Below are positions 10,067 to 22,134 of a stretch of DNA of 64,000 bases, piece after piece; within the stretch, counting starts at the first letter, position 1; each line of letters begins with the position of its first letter. The notes under the pieces are model-generated. The model saw only the letters and a list, made by a program, of their open reading frames with translations. It was not told the origin of the DNA and did no database searches. A program made the position numbers and the translations under genes. The stretch is from contig WHVA01000162.1 of the NCBI GenBank assembly GCA_015179125.1, positions 62,001 through 126,000 of the forward strand. Reading direction: 5' to 3'. This stretch comes from Gautieria morchelliformis. Taxonomy: Eukaryota; Basidiomycota; Agaricomycetes; Gomphales; Gomphaceae.

Positions 10067-10548
10067 TGTTGGGTGCATTTATGCTCCTGCACCAAAATCA
10101 AGCCAAATAAATTCCACCATGCGTCTTTCTTTCCAATTTCTGTTCAGATTGTTCTACTATGATCACTTTATTTTTCAGAAAATTCTGAAATTTTGATCAA
10201 AGATTTGTATTTGTATCTTGATTTGTTTTTCTTCTTTTCACCACCGGCACCCTTATGTAATCATTTCAGCACGTGCTGCCATGAGCGCTAAAGGGCCGGG
10301 TGGTAGTATATGCACATGAGACAGATTTCCCCCCTCTCTCAGTGACAACTAAATTCACTGAGAGAGGCAAGTAAATTAGTCTTATTTTCCTTCGATTGTT
10401 GACCCAGAAATCCTGTAGTGAATTGATTTCTAGGTAGTGTATAATATATTTATAGTGACAACTAAATTCACTGAGAGAGTGAATTGATTTCTAGTCTTCT
10501 TTTGAATCCAAAGTCCAGTCCTACTGCCTATAATTCCTGTTCTCTACA
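10067..10548 (+). mobile_element. solo LTR, family 1 (482 bp), TSD GAGCT
   Basis: It begins TGTTGGGTGCATT, ends TTCTCTACA, and has exact GAGCT duplications at 10062-10066 and 10549-10553. A second copy lies at 23813-24291 with its own duplication. The tctcagtgac...actaaattcactgagag motif occurs twice within each copy. It inserted into the gypsy gag relic. Confidence 0.9.
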
Positions 10549-10553
10549 GAGCT

Positions 10554-10824
10554 CCCAGAACAATGGCACAAATGAGCCAAGGCACCGACCACCAGACCTG
10601 CAAGCACCTGTCAGAATTGGTTCTTTTAATGTTTAATAGCAGTTGTCAATGGATCCGAGACACCCAGACGCAGCGAACCAAGATGTCCTTGTGCGAATCA
10701 ACTACGTAGTAGGTGAAGAGTACCAGACTACTACTAGTACTATGATGGGGTATATGATAGGTGGACCCCAAGTCTACAGTTGAAGCAAAGCCTTTACAAC
10801 ACTCAGTGAAATCGTTTGAAGTGA
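10554..10824. other. no gene seen
   Basis: This probably continues the interrupted gypsy relic, but no gag motif survives to prove it. Confidence 0.35.
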
Positions 10825-11090
10825 TGAAGAAGGGTTGTCTGAGACAGATGACCCCTTCATTGGTGAAGGCACTCCTCTAGAGGCCTTCGCCAACAGGCAG
10901 GGTAATACCAAGCGTTCAAAGTAAGGAGGATCGGTGGTGTCAACTCACTAGTGATGTCCTTATTCTTGATACAACTGAGGGATACAATAGAAGGGTAGAG
11001 CTCAAGAGTTGGTGTTTTCACAAGTGGGTAAGGTAATTCACAAGGAAGATGTATGATTATTGAACTGGGGAACATACATGATGGACGAGT
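10825..11090 (-). repeat. diverged fragment of LTR family 2
   Basis: It runs parallel to 52848-53075, sharing gaagggttgtct near the start and tgaactggggaa near the end, with moderate divergence between. 11091-11753 beyond it holds no recognisable gene. Confidence 0.6.
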
Positions 11091-11753
11091 CCTTTCTATA
11101 GAGAATACATGTATGCTACTGGCAAATGAGAAAGAGGCCGAATGATTTGGAATATTACAAAGAATGCACAGTTGCTTTTACAAACAAAGGAGAAACCTCC
11201 TGTGTGAAGTGTAAACCATAGCAAAGCTAATTCTAACAAGAAAGAGGGGTTTCCAAAAGATGAATAGAGATTCTGAACCTTGGCAGCTACTACTGTCCTG
11301 TCCTGCAGCGGTGTTAGTCCAATCGATCCCAACCTGCATGGAGGCTGCAACCAACACTGTCTGAATGTGTCCTGAGCATGAGGGTCATCCATGGAGTGGG
11401 AGTTTCACAGGTGATGGGTTCTATGGATGATGGCTCCACAGACTGAGATCCTGATGGGATTGATGGGGTCAGCAAATGCAAATGGGGTACTGCGAAGGAT
11501 ACTTCGGTGAAGAGTTGGAAGGTCCAACAGCGAGGATGTTCGTTCACTGGATGTCAAAGGCTGGTTTGTAGAATAAATGAATCATGACAGCACCCTGGCA
11601 TTCAATGCTGAAGCCTTGTTCCAAGCCCCAAGCAAGCTGTGGTGCCAGCACCTCCAAAGGATGGACTGGCTCTGATGGATGTGGACCGCACATACAAAAA
11701 CAGCCAACCCTTGGTGGTCTGCCACCAGCGCCACAAACCAGCATATAATGCTT

Positions 11754-12400
11754 GGAGGATGTTCACATTGACAACAATGTACATTCTTCTAGGATATATT
11801 AGATATCTTTTAAAAAATCAACCATAACTGAGTTCATAATCCATCATTTTGAGCAACTTGTATATTGTGGATATCCTAAATTTTTTTGAATGTTCTGATA
11901 TTTTAAAAATATGGTTGTATGTGCTAAAGCATGGTGTGTATTCAGATGACAGAGCAATTTCAGATAGGATTTGGATGACTATATATTAAAAGTATATATG
12001 AAGCTTGTTACATGTATGATGATAGAATGTAGAGGCGAGTAGGGACTATATGAGTACATGTTTGAAGTATATATGGAACATGTTAGATGTACAATCACAG
12101 AATATAGAAGCAAGGATGGACCATACCTGTACTATATTATTATATATGGTTGAGAGATCTGATTAGAAGGTATGTTTAAAATAATATGCATGTATAGTAC
12201 AAAGATATGCAACTATTGATGTTTAGACAATAGGGTATACAACCTTTCCTGGGGGAGCAGCAGACTGCGAGAAAGAACTTTGGGGCTAGGATTAAGCATG
12301 CCTTACAGGTGCTGGCAACAGCCTCAAATGTGATATATTTTATGAAATATAGATGAGCTAAGTTACATATACATATATATGACAGTTACAACCATCCCCC
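11754..12400 (+). mobile_element. 649-bp-family non-autonomous element, copy 1
   Basis: From GGAGGATGTTCACATTG to the ACCATCCCCC end it matches 29064-29712 along its length. No ORF is conserved. The ends form a short inverted repeat (GGAGGATGTT with AACATCCACC in the better-kept copy). Target duplication is not clear for this copy. The right end is uncertain by a few bases. Confidence 0.7.
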
Positions 12401-13367
12401 TAGGCTCACGCTCACAGGGCATGACCACCATGCTCTGTGCACCTGGGATAAATCCTGGGCCAGCAACCATAACACTGGTTGCTTCATCATTGGGGAAGGC
12501 ACTGCCAATGTATCCATGAGGTCCTTCAGGGTTGGCTCTTCAACCCTGAATAAATCCCAACTGCCATCCATGAAGAACTGGATGTCAATATCCATGACCT
12601 GGATGTGGATGAGGACAATTGCTCCCAAAAACAGCAAGCCCCCCTCTCCTCTCAGGCTGTAGCTACACGGCCTGTTCCACATGACTGACCAGTGGCAGAA
12701 CCTCATGTCAACCAGCAAGATTTGGCTCACCGTTGGTGAGACCCTCAGGGCATAAATCACTGGGATATTCCTGGTCCAGGGTCAAGCTGCTAAAGATTCA
12801 CTAATAGGAATAACACCTATCAGCCTGCACGCAACGGCCCTGCTGTTATGGATGGTCTGTAGTGCAGTTGTTTGAGGCTGCGACTGTATCTGTGACTATA
12901 AACTGTGAGTATGACTTCAATTTCTGATGTGACACATGTGACATGACCGTGACCAGTGGTGGTGTCCTGTGACAATGCCTCAACTGGGTTGCCCGAAGAG
13001 AGGGGACTTGACTTGACTTAAGACTAGAGAGAAACTTGACTTGAGCATAGCCTGAAACTGAACTTGACTTGATTATTGTACAGACAGACTGAGCCTTTAT
13101 ATACACAACCCCAAGCTACAACGGATGGGAATTAACTAGCAAGAAAGGAAACTGAGTGGGTCATGCAATAAAGAAATGAGTCATATAAAAGAACACAGGA
13201 ATAGTCCACCGATCCAAAGTCATACACTTATCCATCTTCTCCAAGGTGAGTCAGAGAGTGAGTCGAATGGACTGAGTCATGAGGGGGAGGATGACAAATC
13301 ATCAACAAAAATAGCCCCTAAGTTTCTCCTTGATCCACTCCCATGATAAGATATGAGGGGGAGGAAG
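12401..13367. other. no supportable gene
   Basis: Short frames occur on both strands but none shows a recognisable domain. 12990-13070 has repeated ACTTGACTTGA motifs. AGGGGGAGG motifs near 13284 and 13356 recall polypurine tracts, so decayed LTR-element sequence is likely. Confidence 0.35.
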
Positions 13368-13769
13368 TCAAATACAGTCTCTTGATGGTTTTTGATGGAG
13401 ATTAAGAAGGATTGATGTAGGGGGGCTTGTGGGGTATGGAGCCCTAAATTCTGCCTCGTATTCCTCTTTGCCTTTATTATCATAAGAAACCTTTCCCATA
13501 TATCCAAGAAATATAAATGGTTCGGGTGAATCTTGGAAAAATACTGAATCTCCCATGGCAAAGAACATCAGAAAATATGGGTGGGTCAAAAGCTGAGCTG
13601 CCGAGGGCATCTTGGGATGAACAATATTATGAAGCTCTGCATGACATCAAATATCTTCTGAGTCGAGTGACCATCGTGATGCTGTATTAGACGTAGGGGA
13701 ATCCAGGGACTGAAGAGGAATAGAATTTGAAGATGATCTGATGGATGGCATGGTGACACTGATAATGAA
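13368..13769 (-). pseudogene. unrecognised ORF with one internal TGA
   Basis: On the minus strand an ATG at 13769 (MPSIRSSSNSIPLQSLDSP) runs in one frame to 13368, interrupted only by TGA at 13647-13649. After the TGA the protein reads CHAELHNIVHPKMPSAAQLL and PEPFIFLGYMGKVSYDN. The AGGGGGAGG motif downstream suggests it belongs to a retroelement, perhaps a small gag-like protein, but no known domain is recognised. Confidence 0.4.
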
Positions 13770-15312
13770 CTGATGATGGTGAGGCAGTGTGCATGCGTGA
13801 ATTGAGCTGAGGTGATGGCTAAGGCTGAGATGAATTAGATGCGTGTGGAGTTTTGTGCATTTTTGCTGTGTGTTGTTTATTGTTCCTTCACCGCCCAGGC
13901 TCCTGACCCATGAACGTGCCATATGGGTTGAGGGTTTCATCCAATGCCGCTGAACAGGCACCACGATTTCCCCTGCCCAGATAGGGCAGCAGAGGCTGCT
14001 GCAGGCGGCTCAGTGAGATTGCGACAGACCAGCCACGATATCACAAGCCACGAAGCTGGACCTGGACCTGGCAGCTACACAGGGTGTTTCACCGGCAGCT
14101 GACCCTTCACTGATGAGGCCTTCTGCCAGGAGATGGGCATCGAATGGTCATTCAATGCCGCTGCCAATGAGCTGGGGCTCTTGTCCCATGGAGGTGGTTC
14201 TACCAGTTCACCCTTGCAATTGGCTGGCCCCCTACAATGACATTGACATGTCAGATGCGGGGACCAATGACCTCACCAGGGATTTCTATGAATGATCTCT
14301 GAGTTATCCATGTAGGATTATGATATTATGATATGCCAGATACACAGTAGGTGTGGTCTGATACAAAAGTTTTCACTAAAGAATAATCTCTTCAGTGACT
14401 GCAAGCACTGTACATTGTTGTAATGTACCTAAAGAATAATCCACACGGTTTGTGAGTTTCGAAGCTAGGTAGAGCTACTATACTACATACCTCTTCAGTG
14501 ACTGCAAGCACTGAAGAGGGAAGAAGCCTGCCATGGAGTGTTTTCCCCACATATACTTCCTAGCCGGCCCTATAATGCATGCCGAGCAGATAGTCAATAG
14601 TTGGGACTGCAATGCCAGGTGTTTTTGGTGACACATCAAGACTGTGGAACAGGCCCTACTCACTGGCAGATGTGAATACATTGGTGCCACACAAGGAAAG
14701 GTAGTAAAAGAAGAAATATGGGGTGGCAGGGATAACATAAAGACTCAAAAAAATAAATGTATGTTTCTTGTCTAGCTTGGTTTTTATCACACCAAGCAAT
14801 GAGAGATTCGGCTTGTCCTTGGTTGGGTGCATATATGCCCTACAATCCATAGAGGGGGAGGGTGTAAACTGTTGTGATAAATGCCTTGTAGTTGGACTCC
14901 CTTTAAGTCCAACATCCACACTCTTTAACAGAACCTATTAAAAACACGATTACAGGATTTTGAAAGGTGTTATCTAATAGTTTAACCAGTATGCTTACTG
15001 GTTAAAGGGGTGACAAGGATATTGGTGATGTCATGATGTCATAAACATCAGTCAGCAGCTTCCCATCAGCTGACAGACCTAACTGAGTAGAGGCACTTGT
15101 GTGTTGATCAAGTGCTGGATCAGGGGGACAGCTTGAGCAGGGGCAAAAAAGAGAAAATATTTTCTATAGCACCACAAGTGCTATACGGAGGCACCAGAGC
15201 TTGCAGGATGGAAGCAGAGTAATGTGTCAAGATTATTTGACTGTCCTTTGGAAGGGACATGGAGATCAAGTGCATATGCAGGTGCACATACATTGGATCT
15301 CAAGGAGAAAGC
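13770..15312. repeat. no gene; short direct repeats and a hairpin
   Basis: A 23-bp direct repeat (ctcttcagtgactgcaagca plus ctg) occurs at 14389-14411 and 14491-14513. 14981-15006 is an 11-bp perfect hairpin with a 4-nt loop. An open stretch at 14113-14295 has no recognisable domain. Confidence 0.55.
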
Positions 15313-16440
15313 TGTCATGACTCATTTATTTCTTATACTCAGTAACTCTATCCTCCCTTTCATCACTCCACCTCTATGTTCGCTCCGATCTCCCTTTGCC
15401 AAATTTGCCAAACAATTATTCGCTACTCCCATCATTCTCCATAGCCACGCCGTCAAAACATGATCGACATCCTTTGATTGGCTTGATGGTACATCACTGG
15501 TCCTATCACCTCCTTGGCCCAACCCCCTTTGGATGTTCCTATGGCCAGATTGTCATGACTCATTTATTTCTTGTACCCAGCTATCCCTGTTTGCCCCTTC
15601 ACCACTCCTCTGTGTTCGCTCGGCTTCGCCCTTCCATCCGACCACACCTCCTCTATGATCACTCTATTCACCCTTCGCCACATTCACCAAATGACCATTC
15701 GCTGCTCACATCATTCACCAGCAGGCACACCATCAAACACAATCGACATCCTCTACCTGGCATGATGGTTCATCACTGGCCCCATCATCTTCCTGACCCA
15801 ACTCCTTTAGGTGTTTGTATGGCCGGAATGCATTCACAGGACGTCCTATCCGTAGATCATGTGAGATCAACCCAGCAGACGAAGACTCTGTGCAGGGTAG
15901 CATGTATGCAGGTCTTAAGGTGTGTTTTCGTACATGGGTACCTTCAACCTATTTCCTCCCTGTCATTTCATGCTCGCACTCCTCTTTCATTCCATTGTAT
16001 ATGTGTTTCATCTATTTGTATCCTGACTGCGCACGACTATCCAACCCTGACTCATGATGGCCTCTTTCCTATTCGCTCATATCATACGAGCATTCGATAT
16101 AAGTAGTTTACATTCGCATATATATTCTCCAGTTCAATTATCATATGTCTATCGTGTGCAAAACCTGACCTCACTGTGATCATCATCTTGACCCCTCTCC
16201 TGTAGATTCCTATCTTCGACCAGAGGAGGACTTAAGCACCACTGGTGAGTTTTCGTACTTCACCTTCATTACCTTAGCCTTCATGCTATTACCTGCACTG
16301 TCGGTGAAGGGCTCCAAAGGAGCACCTTCGCCAGCGAAAGGATTGTTGCTACCTAAACAACCTTTCCATGACACCTTGCACATTACATTGTCAAGTGTTA
16401 CGAGCTACTTCGCTACAACTGTAGAGAGAGCAAGGCAGCC
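15313..16440 (+). repeat. LTR family 2 copy with a duplicated start
   Basis: TGTCATGACTCATTTATTTC occurs at 15313 and again at 15551, about 238 bp apart, so the first part of the repeat is tandemly duplicated. The body ends CCATGACA at 16373, giving the inverted termini TGTCATG/CATGACA. The roughly 66 bp after that point are shared with the minus-strand copy at 52780-53861, so the element may extend beyond an LTR. Confidence 0.65.
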
Positions 16441-16589
16441 CTCTTATCTTCTGAACATTTATTGGTTCACCTTATTCGCCGATGGCACACTTCTTCACAC
16501 AGGCATTCGGGCATTCGCTGTGTTCACTAATACACGATATTAATGCCTAAAAACCAATCTTGACAAAAGCCAATAATGCTGACTGTCTG

Positions 16590-17050
16590 CAGGGCAAAGA
16601 CAGTGAATCGTGGAGCTATTACATGTTGAGAGGAGCATTATGTATGTTCCCTATAATCCCCATCTTGTTCTCATGTGTCATGTCACCATAACACCCTCTA
16701 CCCTGTCCAGATACGCTCACAGGGACCACTTTCCTTATTCAGACGTTGCAAGTCACACACATGCTACGACTTTGCATGTCACACTGTCACATGGTGATGC
16801 CCAGAACTAAAGCACGACATCCAATTCTTTGATTGCCTATAAATACAGTAGTATCTCTGGTATGTTACTCTAGCCAGAAATTAACTGTCCTCACTTGAAC
16901 GTCCATAATTAGTGTGTTTGATCACTGTATGGTCCATTCCCCATCAATTTACTTCGAATCTTGGTTGAGGGTTTATTATAACTGTCTACTCTCTACTACT
17001 CCAGAAGCAAGAACTTCAGAGCTCTCGTTCTCTTCTTTGACGACATCCTC
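16590..17050 (+). repeat. diverged relative of the 904-bp element
   Basis: The block order (tattacatgttga-agg, then the ctactataactg-like and gaagcaagaacttcag-like blocks) parallels 7250-7640. The termini are lost. Confidence 0.5.
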
Positions 17051-17160
17051 TCATCAGTTCTTTGATTTGTCAGCAGGGATCCAGCAACCCTGCTTAGTCA
17101 TCCTCTCATCGGTCACCAAATCTGGTTTGTCAGCAGGGACCTAGCAACCCTGCTTAGTCA
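17041..17160. repeat. 60-bp tandem repeat (2 copies) with a third partial copy at 17921-17958
   Basis: The shared core ttgtcagcagggatccagca with accctgcttagtca forms a GCAGGG/CCCTGC hairpin. Copies lie at 17061-17100, 17121-17160 and 17921-17958. The last is separated from the others by the candidate LTR 17180-17907. Confidence 0.8.
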
Positions 17161-17179
17161 TTCTCTCACAGGTCCAGTC

Positions 17180-17907
17180 TGTTATGAATACACAACTAAA
17201 GCTATGCCACCCAACATTCATCACTATAACACGCTGATATACTATGAAAACATCATCTCAACTCTATGGTTGTCCAGCGTACACACCGTAGCCGCCCCAG
17301 CGCTTAACTGTCACGAATCAGTCACAACACATCTCATCATGCACATACGCACTGCCAAGCACACCAAGCACACATACACATATCATCGAACCACTAATAT
17401 CATCACAGCACTGTGGACCAAGCCAAGCCAAGTATTTTCCCACATGCTACACATCACATGTGCATGTGATCCAATCAAGGGACGCGACGACCCTGCAGTG
17501 TCTCGACCTTTTCCTTATTCTCTCTCACCCCGCATCCCCATTTACTAATATAGTTCACAACTCACCACATCATATGCACAATTCCCTTAACCCCTAATAC
17601 TCAAACCTATGCCAGTTGCCCCATACGACGTTTCTTTTGTTCTTATCTTGTAACACACCAAGAACGCCAAGTTCTTTTCTTGATAGTTAAATACTCGACT
17701 TTGTACACTACATTCGATAGTGAAACAGTTAATCACTCACTTCTTTTGCACTCTATAGCTACTAGCTTCAGTCAGCACTGTTGTAAGACACATATACCTT
17801 GTTATATGTGCAAACACCCTACTTTCTTAAGCACTTCTCGATTCAACTCCTATTACAAGTTTGAATCATATTTCTACTAGCTATTTGCAACACCACAACT
17901 AACAAGA
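17180..17907 (+). mobile_element. candidate solo LTR or similar insertion (728 bp), TSD CAGTC
   Basis: It starts TGTTATGAATACAC and ends AACTAACAAGA between exact CAGTC copies (17175-17179 and 17908-17912). It splits the 60-bp repeat cluster. The 3' end is not canonical CA, so the boundary rests on the duplication alone. Confidence 0.55.
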
Positions 17908-18393
17908 CAGTCCACCAATCTGATTTGTCAGCAGGGATCCAACAACCCTGCTTAGTCAGATTGTGCATACATTGAACACGCTAGTGTATATTGAAGCACA
18001 CTCATTCCTGAGTGCTTTATCATCTACCCTATCCCTTCAATCTATAGTATAAAGTTCTAGGGGGTGCGGTTGTGGGCCTCACTATATGAAAACAGCACAT
18101 GCAGCTGACATAAGCCTGACAAATAATGTTATGTCAGCTTTTAGGTCAGCGGCACGAGCGGCGCAGCCGTGAGCCATTGACGCTGCGCAGCAGCGTTCCC
18201 GGTTCAAGCTGGTCCAGACCCCAACCAGTCCAGAACCGAGGATCGGTCGCCGCTCCAGACCGGGCAGTCTGCCATTCCTTCTCAGGAACGCACAGCTGCA
18301 CAGCCTGCTGCTGGTGCTGGCTCTCTCTCTGTCTGCCACTGGCTGTCTCTGTCCTCTTGCTGGCTTTCTCTGTCTGTGGCTTCCAGGCTCTCA

Positions 18394-19060
18394 TCACTGC
18401 CCCTGGTGGGTTTTCTTTGCCATTGATTTTCGCTTTTTTATCTTCTTTTTTATTGTTGTTATTTCTTCTAATATTTTCGCTTTTTTATTCATTTTCTGAC
18501 TGCTTTTCAGCCCAGGTTGCTCCTCTCACTGCCTTCACCATCCTTTCTGGCTGTTTTCACTGCCCCTGGTGTGTTTTCTTTGCCATTAATTTTCGCTTTT
18601 TCTATCTTCTTTTTATTGTTGTTATTTCTTCTAATATTTTCGCTTTTTTATTCATTTCTGACTTCTTTTCAGCATATGTTGCTCCTCTCACTGCCTCCCC
18701 ATCTTTCCTGGCTGTTATCACTGCCCCTGGTGGGTTATTTCTTCCATTAATTTTCGCTTTTTTTTCTTCTTTTTTATTGTTGTTATTTCTTCTAATATTT
18801 TCACTTTTTTATTCATTTTCTGACTTATTTTCAGCCCAGGTTGCTCCCCATCCTTCCTGGCTGTTATCACTGACCCTGGTGTGTTATTTCTTCCATTAAT
18901 TTTTGCTTTTGTATCCTCTTTTGATTATTCTTATTCCTTCCAATATTTTCGCTTTTTCTAACCTCTTTTTGACTTCTGTTCAGCCTAGGTTGCTTCTCTC
19001 ATTGCCTCCCATGTTGCCTGCTCATCATTACTGCCTCTGGTGTGTTTTTCTTATCATATT
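18394..19060. repeat. about 150-163-bp tandem repeat, 4 copies plus a partial
   Basis: Units starting near 18394, 18558, 18719, 18868 and 19028 share actgcccctggtgtg and a long attttcgctttttta region. It lies in the 5' leader of the Helitron. A Phe-rich open frame across it is a by-product of the repeat. Confidence 0.85.
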
Positions 19061-19282
19061 TGTCATTTGAGGGTTATTTAGCCTCTCATGCCAGATATAT
19101 ACCTTCCCTGCCAGGTTTCCCTTGGGTACGTTTCCATGCACCTCTCAATTTCAGTTTTTTTAGGCTAATTGTGTTTCTGTTTCTATGTTAAAGAGAGATC
19201 AATAAATAAATCCTTCTGAGTTTGCCTTGGTCTGTGTGCAATGTAAGTCTGATATTGGCAGCTTTATTGTCTCACTACTCTT

Positions 19283-20041
19283 ATGCCTGCATTTCTCAGG
19301 GATCCATCTACTCCAGAGAGAAACTGTCAGCGGGTGCGTGAAAGCACAAGGGAGGAGCAGGTAATGACACCACCCACTGATCGGAGAGTGCGTACTGCTG
19401 TCAGAGTTCAGAACCAGTCACCCCCTCCACCACCACCTTTTGCCATCCCTCACCCTCCTCCTAGAAGCAATGTGGCTGATCCTTTTCAACAGCCTGTGGT
19501 AGGGCCATCATGTCCTTCTATGCTTGCAGGGCCATCACGTCCTCCTGATCCAAGTCCTAGAGAGCAGGTGGCAGCCCTTCATGGTCAGTTGGCAGCTATC
19601 CCACCATTACAGCCTCCAAGAAGAAATAGGCCAGACTCTGTACAGCCAGCTCCTCTCCCTGTAGTAGGTTCGGCAGCTATTGCAGACTTGCATGCTCAGG
19701 CTGCTGCATTGCAGCCATTGGGAAGATATAGGCCAGCACTTATACAGCCAGCACCTCCTCCCCCTGTAGTAGGTTCTGCAGCAATGGTGGGGTTACATGC
19801 TCAGGCTGCCAGTATGCAAGCCATACCAGCTCAGCCCTTGGGACGACACAGGCAAGAATCTGCACGGCCAGCTCCTAGACCCCCAGTAGTAGGTTCGGCA
19901 AGGGTGGCAGCATTTCAGGCTCAGGCTTCACAGACAGCTCCTAGACCTCCTGTAGTTTACTCTGCAGCGGTAGCTGCATTGCAGGCCCAGGCTGCTAATA
20001 TCAATCCTAGACCTCTGCCACAACAAAGACGGTGCATATGA
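19283..20041 (+). CDS. Helitron protein N-terminal Pro/Ala/Gln-rich segment
   Basis: About 250 residues with four to five imperfect repeats of the type PPVVGSAAxxALxAQAA, rich in Pro, Gln and Ala. Such low-complexity leaders precede Rep in basidiomycete Helitrons. The frame stops at 20039-20041, and proline-rich coding resumes in another frame at 20130, so a frameshift separates it from the rest. The ATG at 19283 is the first in frame, but the native start is not certain. Confidence 0.55.
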   Translation: MPAFLRDPSTPERNCQRVRESTREEQVMTPPTDRRVRTAVRVQNQSPPPPPPFAIPHPPPRSNVADPFQQPVVGPSCPSMLAGPSRPPDPSPREQVAALHGQLAAIPPLQPPRRNRPDSVQPAPLPVVGSAAIADLHAQAAALQPLGRYRPALIQPAPPPPVVGSAAMVGLHAQAASMQAIPAQPLGRHRQESARPAPRPPVVGSARVAAFQAQASQTAPRPPVVYSAAVAALQAQAANINPRPLPQQRRCI

Positions 20042-20129
20042 CACCCTGAACCTCTCCCAGATCAAATGCCACTCCAGCAGCAGCCTGCACCACAACAACC
20101 TGTACCTCCTCTGCCTCCAGGGCCCCCCT

Positions 20130-22134
20130 GTGCCTCCACAGCCTCTGCATCCACCTGCTCCTCCTCAGCCCCCTCCACTTCCACCGCCTCCACCAATGCC
20201 TTTAAGAAACCTTCCACTAGCACGTCGCCCTTTGATTGAACAACAGATTGCACCTCATGACCTTGGTGCTATGGATGACAAATGTCCAAAATGTAAAGCA
20301 TGGCATTGGAAGGCAGAGCGTCTGTCCGACTCTACCCTTGCTGAGCCCAAATTTGGTATATGTTGTTCAAAGGGCCAGATACACCTTGAATTGTTGATGG
20401 AACCTCCAGAACCACTAAAGACTCTTTTGGCCAGCCAAGACAGGCATGGCAAACAGTTTAGGGAAAAGATTCAGAACTATAATGTCTTCAAAATTCAGGG
20501 AGGCCTCTATCATATTAATGGTGCTCTTCTTCCTGCTCAGGGTCAGGGTAGGGAACCCAGCTTTGTGCAGCTCTACTTTTATGATCCAGCAGAGGCTTTG
20601 CGATGTAGGGAGGCCAATAACAGTTTTGATCCTTTGGATTCAGATGTTTTTAAGTGACCTTCAGGAAATGATGCAGGCTCACAATCCATTGGTTTCCATC
20701 TATCAGCAGGCGATGGAAAGGCTTAGGAACCAGCCAGATAGGTTGAATGTGGAGGCCAGACTCACCTACAGAGCACATACAGACCAGAGAAGATATAATA
20801 TTCCTACAGCGGATGAGATTGCCATTGTGCTCCCTGGATAAGGTGTGCCTGGAGGCACTAGAGACATTGTCCTTCAGCTTAGAGGTGGAGAACTGCAACG
20901 AATTCAGGCCAACATGCTTTGTATTCACGACTACACTATGTCCTTCTCTTTCCCAGAGGTGAATCAGGCTGACATTGGGACATTCCACGGATAGACCAAG
21001 CTCTTCCGCAACAAGGCCAGGAGGAGGAGGAGGAGGGAGGAGGAGGAGGACCATTCAAGTGACAGGCATGTGACCATGTCAAAATACTATTGTTATTGTC
21101 TTTTTCCAAGGGAGGGTGAAGCTGAAACTCTCTTCCTGTCTGGCAAGCTCTTTCAGCAATACATTGTGGATGCTTGGGCAGCGACTGAACAGCAGAAGCT
21201 AAATTGGATCAAATTCCATCAACATGAGCTGCGAGCTGAGGTCTACAATCAGATGATTGATACATTTGGACCTGAGGACAATCAGGCCAATCCAGCTAAC
21301 TTGGGAAAAAAGGTCATCTTGCCTGCTACATTTACTGGGAGCACCAGGGATATGAACAAGAATTTTCAAAATTCAATGGCGATCACTAGGAAGCATGGTC
21401 CAGCAGATGTCTTTGTGACAATGACAGCAAATCCCCAGAGGAAGGAAATCAAAGATGCTCTCAAGCCAGGCCAGACTCCCAGTGATCGTCCTGACTTGGT
21501 TGCAAGGGTTTTTCATCTCAAGAAGGAGCAATTGATCAAATGTATCATGAAGGATGGTATCCTTGGTCGCACAGTTGCACGTGTCCATGTGATCGAATTC
21601 CAGAAGCGAGGGCTCCCTCATATGCACCTTCTTATATGGTTTAAAGAGGAGGATAAGATCAGGACACCGGAAGCTATGGACTCTTTGGTTTGGGCTGTCT
21701 TTCCTGATCAGCAAGAGCATCCAAGGCTCTACAAATTAGTTTGTGATCCAATGACTCACAGGCCCTGTGGACAAGCGCGTCCTCAGTCTTCTTGCATGAC
21801 AGAGGGCAAGTGTTCTAAACATTTCCCAAAGGAATTTTGTGAGGTGACATCTGTCAATGAAGATGGCTATCCACACTATCGCCGTCATAATGATGGCAGA
21901 CGGCATAATGTCAGAGGCAACCTCATGGACAACCGTGACATGGTTCCCTATTGTCCCACCCTCCTCTTGGAATTTGAATGCCATATTAATGTGGAACCCA
22001 CTTTCAATGTGCGCTCTATCAAGTACATTCACAAGTATATGTACAAGGGGCCTGACAGGACCACAATGACCATTAATAAGGAGAGGGATGAGGTTAAACA
22101 GTACCTCGATGCACGCTATGTCAGCTCACATGAA
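20130..22134 (+). pseudogene. Helitron Rep (HUH) part of the Rep-Hel protein
   Basis: Rep nicks and joins DNA during rolling-circle transposition. A CPKCKAWHW zinc-like motif (about 20286) and FGICCSKGQIHLELL start the conserved N-terminal region. The frame shifts near 20650, has TAA at 20839-20841, and resumes at 21070. The Helitron-like N domain follows (FVTMTANPQ; EFQKRGLPHMHLLIW, the metal-binding His motif; KYIHKYMYKGPD, the Tyr-x3-Tyr catalytic pair near 22030). Coding stops abruptly at SSHEGAF, where the 904-bp-family element inserted at the target GGGGC. The missing continuation resumes at 28719. Catalytic motifs are intact but the gene is broken. Confidence 0.82.

Noticed and set aside
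12844-13973. Possible solo LTR starting TGTTATGG with CCTGC on both sides
   Set aside because: A 5-bp match within 1.1 kb is expected by chance and the 3' end is not LTR-like.
18126-18899. 257-codon Phe/Leu-rich frame that looks like a multi-pass membrane protein
   Set aside because: It translates the 150-163-bp tandem repeat in the Helitron leader; hydrophobicity comes from T-rich repeats.
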